Positions 1 to 11,873 of a stretch of 64,000 nt of DNA are shown here, piece by piece; position 1 is the first letter of the stretch, and every line of letters begins with the position of its first letter. The stretch is taken from positions 5,212,001-5,276,000 of the forward strand of contig JAYJMM010000120.1 of the NCBI GenBank assembly GCA_037349105.1, given 5' to 3'. The translations under genes were made by a program, and so were the position numbers. The notes under the pieces were generated by a model that was given only the letters and a program-made list of their open reading frames with translations, did no database searches and was not told the DNA's origin. This DNA comes from Limnomonas spitsbergensis. Its lineage: Eukaryota > Chlorophyta > Chlorophyceae > Chlamydomonadales.

Positions 1-586
1 GGCACCTCATGTCCTCGTCCATGATGAGAAGAGGAGGATTTTAGTGCACGATTGTTGGCTCTATCAATGGCAAAGCAGCCGGCCAGGTGTACCCACTTGA
101 CGCATTGCTCAGAGCACTGGAAAACCTCGAAGTGCACGTTGCCCCCTTGAGCGTTTTCCTCCCACGATGCCATCACTGTTGCACACTGTTCTCCCAGCTC
201 CTCCTGGCAATTTTTCAACAGATTCAACATGAAACTCCGCTGTACATAGATCTTTAGCATCGGTACAGTTTAAGTTACAGTGGAGGTTGCTGTTTATTTT
301 TCTGGCTATGAGTCCATCTTTGATTGAGCCCAAACTTTGACCGGCATACAGCCGCAGGCTCCTGCAGCATGGCTGGCCTCGTATGGGGCCCTTGGCCGGA
401 GTTAATTGAATTGCAACCGACCACTAAAAAAGTATCGCTGCTGTGGCGCTGTAGAACACCTTGCGCGGCTGTTATTTCACGATCTTGAAGTTTAGCCGGA
501 AGTCAGGCAGCAAAAAAAACTGTACGGTATTCCATGTTATGTTATTATACTGGCACTGAGACAAGAGCTCAAATGCCATCACCCAC

Positions 587-2490
587 CTGCATGGCTGCCG
601 TCTGCAGCAACTCCCCCGTGTGCATGATGTAGTCGCGCTCTTGCTTACTCTGGCTGAAGATCCAGCCCACCTTGTGAAAGCCCAACAAGCCTGCAAGGAA
701 GTCCACCTGAGCCTCCTCGGGTGTGTGCCTGAGGTAGGAGAAACAGGCAGGCAAAGGGGACACGCAACTTAAACAAAAAACGTAATCATCCCTAGCATGC
801 GTTGCTGTGTGGAATTGTTCTGCTTGGCAGTCGGGCCTAATTGCACGTGCCGAGGCGCAGGTGCAGAGAGAACCCAGCTATGCTGGAGTGCTTTGATGTG
901 CATACCGCCAGCACTAGGTTACACCATGGAGCGCTGGATCATGCTAGGAGGCAAGCAGTTGCTGACCACAGTCCATGGCTGTGGTCAGCAACTGCTTGCC
1001 TCCTAGCATGATCCAGCGCTCCTGTGTTCATCATCCACAGTGGCCCACCTCTTCATGCTGAGGCTCAGCGCACTGCCATCCTGAGGCGGCTCGTAGATGA
1101 AGTCGACCTTCACCTTGCCGCCCTCCTCCACAACACCGTACAGGATACCACCCCGCTTGATATTAAAGCCAAGAGCACCTGCAATGCAAAGAGAACACGC
1201 TACCCGGTTCAGCAGCTGAAATTGTGACAGCAGCATGTAAGGGGCATGGTTTGAACCCTCATGCTAGTCATATTCCATATGCCGGCTTCTGAATAGCACA
1301 CAATCATTAAGACCGGGCTTAATGCCACGGGCCGGTGCACTGGAGCTGACTATCAGCAACCTTGAACATAAGATCCAGTTTGCACCTTGAACATAAAGCT
1401 GGAAGGCGTCAGCGGCAAACCGGTCAAAGGACACAGACTCAATCTTGGCCTTTTCTTGTCTCTCAATGCGTGTCTGTTTGGCCATGACATCCTTCATCGT
1501 GACGCACTGGCCGAATTCTCGAGCTGCGGAAGAGGAGCATGGCAAGTAAGCATGGCTCAAGAATCGAAGCATGTGGTTCAGCGATACAGCAAGTGTCAAG
1601 AATCACAAATACACAGACGTAGCCACAAAGGTGCGGATAGAAGCATAGCCTGTCAGAAAAACAGCATGCCACCAGGGGCAGCCCGGGTGCTGATTTCTGA
1701 ACCGCATTAAGGGGGAAATGAAGGAGCATCACCAGGTCACTCCAGGCCCGGTCGGGCTCACCTTCAAACGCGGACTTGCGTACGACGGGTTCAACCTGCC
1801 TCTCTCCACTGTACAGCATGTAAAGCATATCACCGTGGGAGACACCTGCCTTTGCAAGAGACTTGGCGCCACTATCCAAATCGCGGAAAGCCTGCCCAAT
1901 GCGTGTCAGGAACAAGAGCTTTGTAAGGAGCGGAAGCACGGAAATCAGGGGGAAATATCATGGGCGGAGAAGAAAAATAGGCTTTTGAAAGGCAGCGTGA
2001 GTAGGGGTTTAATGTTTTGGCATCGGAATAGGAAACATACAAGGTTGATGCATCATCAGTTAATCACAGCATGATCAATCTTTCCCAACCCTTTCCCTCC
2101 TCCATGCACCACTGACTCACCTGCGCATCTTTTGTGGTGAGCAGCGCGGCATTCTTAGACAGGTGGATGTCCTCCACAGGGATGTTGAGTTTGCTGTTGA
2201 TGGCTTGCTTCAGGACCTTCATGCAAGAAGCCAATAGTGCATGAGCGCACCGCTGCTGGTCGCTAGCTGGTTGCATGTTCGCTACCAATCACTAGCCCTA
2301 CCTGGCTAGCATCATTGTAACCACTTTGTCAAATTGCCAACAATTGTGAAGCACCACTGCACAGATGAGGCCCACCTCTTCCACTCTGCAGAGAGAGCAG
2401 TAGGATATTCCTAGACCTCACCGAGATGCTTCCTGAGTCGGGAACCTCAATGCGCTCTAAGCCGTCTCTGGATCTCAGCCGGATGATCAT
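587..2490 (-). CDS. NPL4: NPL4 (nuclear protein localization 4), Cdc48/p97 ubiquitin cofactor, 3' part missing
   Basis: NPL4 pairs with UFD1 to bring ubiquitylated substrates to the Cdc48/p97 ATPase in ERAD and chromatin extraction. Exons read on the minus strand are 2490-2422, 2216-2121, 1891-1762, 1523-1386, 1178-1049 and 728-587. The start is MIIRLRSRDGLERIEV, matching the ubiquitin-like N-terminus. Next come the TMKDVMAKQTRIERQE block and the MPN-domain blocks IKRGGILYGVV, VKVDFIYEPPQ and LLGFHKVGWIFSQS. Phases join cleanly from exon 2 onward. The exon 1 to exon 2 join lacks a few residues seen in relatives, so a microexon may be missed near 2385-2395. Exons after 'ELLQTAAMQ' were not found down to base 1. 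They may lie outside the window, or the gene may be broken. The intron at 729-1048 holds a perfect inverted repeat, and the intron after 1386 repeats the exon end. Confidence 0.87.
928..1022. repeat. Perfect 44-bp inverted repeat with 7-nt spacer in an NPL4 intron
   Basis: Bases 928-971 are the exact reverse complement of 979-1022, separated by TCCATGG. The arms would form a 44-bp hairpin in single-stranded DNA or pre-mRNA. It sits inside the intron about 30 bases from the splice donor at 1048. Confidence 0.95.
1359..1396 (-). repeat. 25-bp duplication of an NPL4 exon end and donor
   Basis: The 13-mer ACCTTGAACATAA (plus strand) occurs at 1384-1396, covering the exon end and splice donor, and again at 1359-1371 inside the intron. 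On the coding strand each copy reads TTATGTTCAAGGT. Confidence 0.8.
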
Positions 2491-3100
2491 GTCGTACTTC
2501 GCTGGAGATCCGAGGGCTCAAGCTCTTGTCTCTAGTGACGTCAGGCAAGTATCAAAACCAGCTCCTGGCGATATCTCTACAAATTCAATCCGGGAAAAAG
2601 ATAAGAGGATTGTGAGAGGTGCATCAAAGCATGATGACCTGCAGGGCATGGCAGCAAATGTTCTCATCCGGGACTTTCCGTATGTGAAGATGAGACCGCA
2701 GGGCAATCAGACGAAACAAAGCTGCTTGTGCATGCAGCTGTCGGCATTGACTGCCATCACAAGCCCAGAGGCAAGCAGGCAGCATCAGCAGTACCTGTCC
2801 AAGTCATCATATGCCCTTGACAAATGCATGCGATTTATTGATGAAGCATGCAAATTTCCATGCATGTGTTCTTCACTGCCACTTTGAATTGATCAGGACA
2901 TGCCATTCATTCGCTCTTATAGTCCATGAAATAAAACCCACATTACGTCGTGCACGAAAAAACAGAATGAGTATGATGTAGGCAGGCAGTGTCATAGGTG
3001 AATATGACGTCTCACCTACACGTAGTTACTTGCTAGGTTCGCCCACAAAGAATGTCAATTGTTTCAGCAGAGCTACCTCAATGTTTTCGAAACTGTCAGT

Positions 3101-3143
3101 AGAAAGAAAGAAAGAAAACGCCTGAGCGTGGCTTGAGGAATAC
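3101..3143 (-). mobile_element. LINE 3' tail fragment with TTTC repeats
   Basis: On the minus strand this reads GTATTCCTCAAGCCACGCTC, then AGGCG and a run of TTTC. The same tail ends the RNase H-bearing LINE at 45518-45560 and recurs at 18173-18212. It is probably a 5'-truncated insertion or a SINE using the LINE tail. Confidence 0.6.
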
Positions 3144-3676
3144 TTAGTACCTGGCATTACCGTATGCATCGCGAGAGATCCCAGTACGACCCATCTCCAA
3201 ACTTCAACCATCCAATCGACGTACCTTGGGCTTGGGAGAGAAATGGCGAAGCCGTGGACATGAGGTTTAGAACATTCGAGGTACATAACGAAGTATGATG
3301 CTTTCATCCAGAAAGGTTTGCGGCTGGTCCGATAGCACCAGGACCTCTCGTGTGGCTCGGGGCCCATACCGGTATCCTGCCAGCGTTATATTGCAGCCAG
3401 GGATAAATCTTATGAACGGTGATACAGCTAGCAATTTTTATCGTCCATCATCAGTTGCTCGGGCTCTGGGAGACAAGGAGGAGTCAGGCAGGGATTGGGA
3501 CTCGGCATGGAGCAGGTAGATTTGACCTTGGAATGATTTTTCTCTCCAACTCCGTGCACATGGTTGAAGATGACCACTGATGAAATTGTTGCTACAAAGA
3601 CTTGCTGCCGCTATGCAGGCTTCGCATGACATGGAGTGGTACCGCTGCTGCGCTCAATTCAGCTTTGTAAATGCAG

Positions 3677-4221
3677 GTTCCAGCGTCAGATGAAGAGCCA
3701 AGTGGACACAAACGGAGCTGTGCGCCCTCGGGCTCCCAGGCGGGCCCCAGGTCTCAGTCCTCAGCAGGATCGAGTGAGGCAGCAGGTGCGCCCAATTTCG
3801 ACTGATGGATGCTGGTTTGCTTAAGCACAACACCATGCTTGTAGATCCCGCTCATGCGATATGCCTGTCATATAAACGATTTTTCATTTTGAGTCTGACG
3901 GGGAGCATACGAATTCACATGTTCATAAGATAGTGTGAAAAACTTGCCCTGGCAGGGTGACAGACAGGGAATAATTGTACCTGTCCTGGTGGCTCAATAA
4001 ATCAGGCGCACGCCTTATCGGCCGGGAACCATCCCAAGTTTCCCTTTCGAGCAATGTTTCTCTCTTCTCTTCACAAATGTTTTAAATGCTGTTTCTTGTC
4101 TCTCGCCCTCCCCCAGGAGCGCTTCTTGTTGGACATTTATACGAATGAGAACTTCTATAAGCTCGGTGCAGTCGCAGCTGTTGCTCTCATTGTCGTATGT
4201 ATTGCATCTGCGGGTAGCTGA
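3677..4221 (+). CDS. Possible tail-anchored membrane protein, last two exons
   Basis: I do not recognise this gene. Exon 3677-3785 follows an AG and ends in CAG|GTGCGC. It encodes a basic, Arg/Pro/Gln-rich stretch (RPRAPRRAPGLSPQQ). Exon 4117-4221 follows CCCCCAG and keeps the frame: ERFLLDIYTNENFYK, then about 18 hydrophobic residues (LGAVAAVALIVVCIASAG) and a stop, as in a C-terminal tail anchor. Upstream exons are uncertain. An open frame beginning MSYFAGDPRAQALVSS overlaps the NPL4 start codon on the opposite strand at 2488 and could be its first exon, and short pieces near 3068-3095 and 3266-3313 could be others. The splice signals and in-frame stop support it. The lack of a known family is the main doubt. 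Confidence 0.35.
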
Positions 4222-6190
4222 CAGCTGATGCACATTGCCCTGGTGCTGAGAAATTACATGGGATCTGAATCACAGTCTTAAGAACTCTTCATGTGTGCAA
4301 GTGGAGTGAGTGAATAAATCTGCTCCAAAAGCATGGAACTGATATCAAGTTTTGAATTTGCGAAGTGACTTGAGAGATGTTGTTGATCAGCACGAGAGGG
4401 GAGCGTATGACAGTAGAGAGGCAATCCTTGAGCCCACAGAACTGATCCTTCTGCTGACGAATGAGCAGCTTTGTGTACGAGTATAATATGTTAGACATGC
4501 CTACTGAAGTTTATACTTACAGAGGCGAGCTTTGCAGATAACAGTATTTTAAAACTCCGCCATTTCGGAGGATTCCATGGTGCACGCACTTGTCTGTGTT
4601 CAGGCTGGCTTATAATGTGTGTTGTTCTTTTCAGGATGATTCGCCAGGAGGAATCTGAAATCTGTAAAACTCCTGTGTGAACCAGTTATCTGGAAATCTG
4701 GAATAGGTGCCACAAATGGATGGTAGTCACTACAGGGCAGTGTCCAAGGTTGTGGTTTGGAATTTTTGCCCTCAACTGGTCTCCATTGCTTGTGATTTCA
4801 ATTCGCCCACCAGATATGGGCTACAATATCGCACTGGTAGTTTGTGAATTATGCGGTTTTGAAAGAATCCTACGCAGACATTGGGAGGCAGTGCCAGAGA
4901 GAATGCCCCAGTGCCTCTCAGAACTGTGGAGGCTAAGGTCGATTATTTGGGTTACTCTTTCCATCCAAGCTAAAGAGTACGGTATATGCAATCGCAGTTG
5001 CAGTAGGGTACAAGTATTGTTAGTGACCTATAGGTATGCAGCAATCGGTAGGCACACAAGAGTCATCCCTACTTGTGGAGGTTGAGGAATCGAACCCGCC
5101 AGACGAACCTCTCGCTCCCCCTGTCTAGGTCACCAGGTTCCTGCCCCCCTCGCATAGGAGGATGACATAGCTGCACCGTGGTCCAGGTTGTGTATGGTGG
5201 CAGGAATTGAGCTTCGTCATTCCCAGTCCCACGCAGCTGAGCGTTCAGCAGGGCCCAGCAAGTATGCACCGTTGACCGTTCTCAACTTGTTGAAAACGAT
5301 CCCATCTCTCCCCCTGTCCCCCTCACATAGCCACAGGAGGGTGGCAAAGCTGTGCCATAGTCCTGGCTGTGCATGGTAGCTGGAAGTGAGCTTGCTCATC
5401 TCCTACCAGCCCCCTGCAGCCGAGCGTTCAGCAGGGTCCAGCAAGTATGCACCATTCTTAACTTGTTGAATCTCAGCCAATACGAATTGATCTTGGTACA
5501 TGTCAGAGGAAGCAAAGCAGACAACCATGCCTCCACTGGTTAAATCTCAGCGAGGGGATTAGGGGCTCTGGTGAAGACTCCTTTTGTAACCTAAAGAAGT
5601 TCGCTGTGATTTGACAAATACCAATCTATGATTCCGAAGCTGAAGTGAGGACCCGGCCGTCTGTCGATTCCGGTATAATGACTGGTGTGACTGGTACCTG
5701 AACAAAAAATGGAAGGGGCAGGCCCACGACAAGGCTCTGTTGTTTTCTTTCCACTTCAACATGAATCGTTATGATGACACAGCTGTTTCGGTAACAAAGA
5801 CATCGGAGGTTACGGGCTCTCAAGGTCTCAGAAGTTTCATGATGACAGCCGGACTGAGCATGCATCAATAGTTTTGTGCCAGCCAATATTCAAGGGGAAT
5901 TCTTTTCGACTGTCTGTATTGTATTCCCAACTTTTCTATTCGGGTATAATAGCAAGGCCAGTTCATGCAGCTTGGTGAGGCTTTGACGGCAACTTGGTCA
6001 TTGCAAGAATGCTGGAACACATGCCTGGTAGCCTTGCTTTTGTAATGGTGTTGATGTGAAGGTGCCTCTGCATTTCATACCTTAGGTACGGTATTGGCCA
6101 GGTAGTTGGGGTAGGTTAGATGTGAGCTGTACTCCAGTTAGACTGACACCGATGATCGGAATGTTATGTTTTGAGTGTGGTTAACTATTG
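4222..6190. other. No gene recognised; two diverged copies of a ~150-bp repeat
   Basis: No convincing coding exon was found. About 5140-5300 and 5320-5467 are diverged copies of one sequence. Both contain 'gagcgttcagcagg(g/t)cc' followed by 'agcaagtatgcacc' and end near 'aacttgttga'. Confidence 0.5.
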
Positions 6191-6199
6191 GTCTCACTG

Positions 6200-7045
6200 T
6201 CACCAGTCAGGCCGGTGCTGGCGAGTGCTGGCCAGGTGGGTTCGGGCATGGTGCAGGCGAGTGTTAGCCAGGTGGGGGGTGGCGGGGTACAGGCGAGTGT
6301 TGGTCAGGAGGTTGCAAGCGTGTGCTGGCCAGGTGGGTGCTTGCAAGCGCTGGCCATGCGAGTGTAAGCCTGGCGGGTGTTGGCCAGGTGGGTGCATGAG
6401 AGTGCTGGCCATGTGCATGGCCAGGTGCATGGCTTTGTGCATAGCCACGTGGGAGCTGGTGGGGTGCAAGCGAGTGCCGGCCAGGTGGGTGCAGGCAAGT
6501 GCTGGCCAGGTATGTGCAGGCAGTGTGCATGCAAGTGCTTGCCACGTGGGTGCATGCGAGTGCTGGCCATGTGGGTGCATGCGAGTGATGGCCATGTGGG
6601 TGCATGCGAGTGATGGCCAGGTGGGTCCTGGCATTGTGCATGCGAGTGCTGGCCACGTTGGGTGATGCATTGAGCAGGCAAGTGCTGGTCAGGTGGGTGC
6701 AGGCGAGTGCTGGTCACGTGGGTGCATGCGAGTGCTGGTCACGTGGGTGCATGCGAGTGCTGGTCACGTGGGTGCATGCTAGTGCTGGTCACGTGGGTGC
6801 ATGCGAGTGATGGCCAGGTGGGTCCTGGCATTGTGCATGCGAGTGCTGGCCACGTTGGGTGCTGGCCTTGTGCAGGCGAGTGATGGCCATGTTGGGTGCT
6901 GGCCTTGTGCAGGCGAGTGATGGCCACGTTGGGTGCTGGCATTTTGCAGGCGAGTGCTGGCCATGTGGGTTCATGCGGGTGTTGGCCAGGTGGGTCCAGG
7001 TGGGTGCAGGCTAGGTGGATGCAGGCGAGCGCTGGCCTGGTGAGT
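6200..7045. repeat. 25-bp minisatellite array
   Basis: The unit is close to GTGGGTGCATGCGAGTGCTG plus GTCAC, with GGCCA variants. The most regular part is 6700-6800, with degenerate copies to both sides. Long open frames on both strands here come from the repeat and not from a gene. Confidence 0.93.
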
Positions 7046-7672
7046 GGCATGCCATGCAGCAAGGTCAGATCAGGCCATTCAACAAGGTCTAGTCAGGCCA
7101 TTTGAACGGGCACGTCAGGCCATGGGACTACGTCAAGGGTCACTCACCATGATGCCTCGCAATTGAAGACTGTCCAATAACAACCGCAGGGTGCAGAGTT
7201 CCTCTGGATAGGGTCCCTCTGGGCCCCCCTGGGTCATGACTAGAGAGAACCAACCGTCCAATAATAACTCCTGATTCTAGCTAGAGTGAACATTTCGACG
7301 TAGTCCTGGTAGTGTCGATACTGAAGCCTTGTCGCCCCAAGGTGCAGGCCAACGCTGGTGCGTGTCTTGAGGAATGCGAATTCATCTGCTCGGTACCAGA
7401 AGTTTTGTAAAAGGAAAGGCAGGGGACCCTGAAGAGGAAATTAGCGGAAATGTATGAATACGTGAGAACTTTTCCACACACAAATCAAGCATGGATGATC
7501 ATCCTGCTCGTGCGCACTTGCCTTGTTCGCATCTTATTAATTTTCATCATGGTGTTCATCCTCGTATAGCACTTCAAATTCAGCTTTAAGCTAACCAGCA
7601 GTTGACTTCATGAGCTAGGAAGCTCAGAACAAATAGCCCTTGATAGGTTGACGGCAGGCTCAACTTAGAACG
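7046..7672. other. Upstream region of SYP61 copy A, nothing else seen
   Basis: No coding exon or RNA gene is visible. It presumably holds the promoter and 5' UTR of the SNARE gene starting at 7673. No TATA-like element stood out. Confidence 0.4.
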
Positions 7673-9391
7673 ATGGCCTCAGGACCGGACCCTTTCTACT
7701 TGATTCGAGCTGAAATCTCGAGTCAGGTATGATACCCTTCCGTTTCCCGAATGATACTTGAACATCAAGTGATGCATTAAAATCAAAACCTAATTCCATC
7801 GTTTACGTGCAGTATAATGACATACAGCAGAAGCTGCATCGGTTCCACACTCTTTCAGTGACCAGCCTGGATCGAAAAAACCTTGCCAGAGAGATAGATG
7901 CTGACTGTGACTCAATCAAATACCAGGCAAGTGCTTCTGCATGGATGGTGTTGCCTCATCATGACGCCCATGCTGTGCGTCATGCTGACCCAAGTGCCAT
8001 GCATGGACTCACTCAATCCACAAGGCACCTGGGATGCAACTCATCGTAACGCTTGACTGATCTGTCCACGTGCAGCTGGACATGCTGACAGAAGCTGTGA
8101 ATAGAGCAGCCGAAGATCCAGCTCGGTTTAATCTGACACTTGAGGAGATTGGTTCGCGACGCGTATGGCTAGATACGACCAGGCGGCAGGTGTGTTCTAT
8201 AAAATAGTTGGATTTGATCTACATGAGAGAGGCAAGGGAGGCAGTACCTTACTAGCATATTGAAAGGTCTGAGTCAGTAAGATAGATGCTTCTGTCTAAC
8301 TGCCAGGCCATTGGCATGACCACTGGACTATGCCAATCACAAAAGGCCACAGACTACATGAGGGAGGGGATAGCTCCCGCCTGGCGATGGATTGTCCATG
8401 CGTTATACCTTTCATTTGGTTGGTATTGAATTGCGGATGCTGACTGACTGTCACCGTGGCTGCGCACAGGTTCAAGGGATTAAGGATACCATCAAAACCA
8501 TGACTGCGACAGGGCCGCAAATTCCGACCGGATCTGACCGCATGGCTGCAGCCAATGATTCTTACCTTGGCACAGAACTGCAGAAGCAGGAAATGATAAT
8601 GAGGTACGGTCGAACATGGTCAAGCTTCACCTATGTGTCGCTTCCTTAAAACACACCCCGGGGAACTATTTAATCAAGGTTTATCTGATCGTGCGCTGGC
8701 ATCATGATGTTTGGTTCCTTGGCATCCCAGTTTTGACGTGTCTGTGGGCCGTAAGGGTGTATTGGATCGCTCTCGCCTTGTTGCATGCGTGCTACCTTCG
8801 CCTTGCTGCATGTCTGACACTATCGCCTTTGTTGCATGTCTGCCAGGAATCAAGACAACCAGCTAGCAGATCTTGAGAAGGGGGTGGACAACGTGACTTC
8901 CATGGGGACCGCGATTAAAGAGCATTTGGTTGAGGATGTGAGTGGCCTGCAAACATTGATGCTGGTTCCAGTGATACCGCACCATACACACATGGCATGT
9001 ATGCTGGGGAAAACAAACGTTTGCGTGTTATTTAGATTCCAGATGTCATGCATCATGGTCTCAGCGTTCTCTTTTCTATACTCCTGGTATTGAGTCGAGC
9101 CCCCATGTAGACTTGATGAGGCTGCGATGTTGAGCAGGGGCACAATGAACTCTGTTGTGCTCAAAATGTATTTTTATTTTCTTCCCCAGAGGAATGTTTT
9201 CTCATTTTTCATTGCAGGACCGATTGCTTACTTCGCTCGACAGTGAGATGGACACCACGCATAGCCGGTTGCGGGCCACCACCAAGAAGGTCCAAGAGAT
9301 CATCCGGAAGAGCGGCAACACCTCACAGCTTGTCATCATCATTGTGCTTGTCGTCATAATCGCTCTGCTGGCATACTTTGTCTTTGCGTAA
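7673..9391 (+). CDS. SYP61: Qc-SNARE SYP61/syntaxin-6 type, copy A (226 aa)
   Basis: A membrane fusion protein of the trans-Golgi network and endosomes. Exons: 7673-7726, 7813-7926, 8076-8189, 8470-8603, 8847-8937 and 9218-9391. All phases fit. The N-terminal domain opens with the family signature DPFYLIRAEI and continues through SIKYQLDMLTEAV and DPARFNLTLEEIGSRR. The SNARE helix runs from about residue 140 (QDNQLADLEKGV...LTSLDSEMDTTHSRL). A C-terminal membrane anchor (VIIIVLVVIIALLAYFVF) ends the protein. Intron 2 begins CAG|GCAAGT, a GC-AG border. The residue aligned with the zero-layer Gln of copy B and of SYP61 is Asp (VED|DRLL). Its partner copy B lies 472 bp downstream on the other strand with matching exon lengths. 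Confidence 0.94.
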
Positions 9392-9863
9392 GAAGCATGA
9401 GATGCTCAACTACTAATAGAGTGTTGTTCGTGCTGTCCCAGACTACGAACTCAGAAATAGCAAGCTGACTGCCAAATTTGTGTATGTTGATTCAGTCCAT
9501 GGGACATTCGAAGAACACCTGTACCAGCTACTGCTAGGAGGGGCTTGGTACTAGCTTGGCAGTCCAATACTTAATATGATGGGGTTTCAAAATCATTCAA
9601 ACTGCAGAAAATCTAATATCTTGTCAAACTCAGGGAACAGTAACAAATACATGACAAGGGTTAGAACGGTGCATACCCTCTGGGCCGTGCTGAACGCAGC
9701 GTGGGGGAACATGACAAGGGTGTTTATGAGCACAACTGAATCACAGTAATGGCAGTACTTATGAGAGTGCCCTAAATGAGTCTATGAGCCAGCCAAGATT
9801 CGGTATTTCCGTGCGACAAGCTGTGTCTGACTGAGTGATGCACAGCTTCAAGTGACCTGACAT
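9392..9863. other. Shared 3' region between the two SYP61 genes
   Basis: This 472-bp gap separates two convergent stop codons. It must hold both 3' UTRs and polyadenylation signals. No ORF or repeat was recognised. Confidence 0.6.
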
Positions 9864-11465
9864 TCACATGAAAGCTACAGTCACGAGCACCACTAGAATG
9901 ATGACAAGTGCTACGATAACACACATTTGCGACAGGCCGCCAGACTTGCGGATGATTTCAGACATCCGCTTTTGAGCAGCCTTGAGGCGGGATTGCGTCA
10001 CGTCCGTTTCCTCGTCGAGGTGACTCATCAGCCGTTGCTGTAAGCACAAGGGATAAACGGCCTTCACAGTGCGCTCGTTTCACCAAAGCCTACGGCTGTG
10101 GGTAATGGTGCATCATGCCCTACGGCTTAAGCCAACAGCCGTAGGCCAGCCAAGGTTAGGTCCCCATCCGCACAGTTGTGGCGCCTGGCAATATTCCAAG
10201 GTGGCGTGGCAAGCCCTACAATATAAACTATTCTTCACGTCTCCCTTGCATAACGGCCACCTGCCAACCTTGACAATTGACATATCCTCAGTATTTGGAG
10301 TGCGGTACTGCTCCAATGACAATCATTCATAGGATATTACAATTAAAACCTACATATCAGCAGCATGGCCAGTCAGACACCCACCTGGTCATCTAGCTCT
10401 TCCCCGATAGCTCGACCTAGCTGTCCAATGCGGCTGACAGCTAGCTCTATGTCATCTAGCGTCTCGTCTTGTTTTCTGAACCAGAACACCATCATTTGGC
10501 AGAGGAGAATATGTAGAGACAAGGTGAGCAATAATCCGAAATCTCAGAGATTAGGAAGCATTTAAAATAGTAGCAAGTTGTGAAAACATTTCTTTGCAGG
10601 TCTCAGGAACTTGATGTGAGCATTTCTCGGCTACCGACTCGGGTATCTTACCTCATGATTAAGGACTGCGATTCAACCTCGGATCCCACAAATTTCCTGT
10701 TGGCCTCACGCACCCGGTCCCCAGTGTAGTCCCCCCCTCTGCTGCTCGAAGGCGGGGGAGGGGCAGCGATCGCACCCTGGAGCGCTTCGTGTGAAGTGTC
10801 GACCTGGGGCACAAGGATGATATGCCTTTGCTTTGAGGCGGTTCAAACGTTGTAACTAGGCCCACAATTTACCTTACAGTGAGCAGGGATCATATCGCGT
10901 TGCACCCACTCATGCAGTGTCCTGGTTTGCATGTGCATGGTGGCTGGAAATGCAATCGATCCGTCAGCCCATGCGCGATTCTAGGATCATTCCCATGTGC
11001 ATGGTGACATGGTGGCCACGTGGAGCACGCACCTGCTGCCGCGTATTGTCAATCCATCTCCGTCTTGAACTTAGTTCCTCGTTAGTGAGGTTGAATCTTG
11101 CTGGGTTCTCTGCTGCCTTGTCCACGGCTCCAGTCAGCTCTTTCAGCTGCCACGTGCAGACAAATGGTAGTGTGAGGAGTATGAGCTGTGCGCATAGACA
11201 TGTCGAATGATTCCAAATTACCGTGACTCGTACCTGCCACCGTATGGACTGAACTCCAGCTTCCACTTGCTGTGAGAGGGTTTTCCGCTCGGGATTCCCG
11301 GCTTGAAGGCCATGGTATCTAGTCATTTTTTGCTTTAGATCATGAACCTGGGTAGTAAGCAGACGTGATGCGATTAGTTAAACCCGTGAGACTTAGGGGA
11401 GAGAGTTTGCTCACGCTCTCGTCGATCTCCATTTTCAGCACGTAAAAGGGGTCTTGTTTCGACAT
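9864..11465 (-). CDS. SYP61: Qc-SNARE SYP61/syntaxin-6 type, copy B (231 aa)
   Basis: Paralog of the plus-strand gene at 7673-9391, likely acting at the TGN and endosomes. Minus-strand exons: 11465-11415, 11347-11234, 11146-11033, 10803-10652, 10475-10385 and 10037-9864. Lengths are 51, 114, 114, 152, 91 and 174, against 54, 114, 114, 134, 91 and 174 in copy A, with the same phases. The start is MSKQDPFYVLKMEI. The N-terminal helices include SIRWQLKELTGAVDKAA and FNLTNEELSSRRRW. The linker has a Pro/Ser run (APPPPSSSRGG). The SNARE helix keeps the zero-layer Gln (DDQ|QRLMSHLDEETD). The anchor is VIVALVIILVVLVTVAF. The 400 bp upstream to the PUS1 stop at 11874 should hold its promoter. Confidence 0.94.
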
Positions 11466-11873
11466 GATGGATACAAATCTGATGAAAAGCAAAATGAAAG
11501 GCTCACTGCGCTGAACGAATATTTCTCAAGCACAGCCTAATAAGCGCTGTACAAATGATTAAAAGAGTGACATGTCACCTTTCCGGACGGGCACTAGCAA
11601 GCAGCATGCATGGCTGGAAGGACCTCCCATGTCAGTCAGAGAGCTCGCCCCCCTTACAAGCAATCTGAAGATTGGTGATCTTACAGACATTTCCAATTCC
11701 AATTTTATTCTGGCATCACTTGAACCATCAGCAATTCAACACAGACCGTCTCCGCCATGCAACTAAAGAAAACCACAAACATCTCTCATCAGGTACCGAG
11801 CTGCATCACCGAATCAGAGAAGACAGTGAAAAATCTAATGCGAACCTATCTTTGAAGAGTTAACTGGTAAGTC

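Noticed and set aside
1..333. Missing NPL4 exons or a retroelement frame at the window start
   Set aside because: No frame here matches later NPL4 blocks, and a short plus-strand frame (VLVHDEKRRILVHD) could not be tied to any family.
6171..7062. Long overlapping open frames on both strands
   Set aside because: They come from the 25-bp minisatellite and have no start context, splice logic or family.
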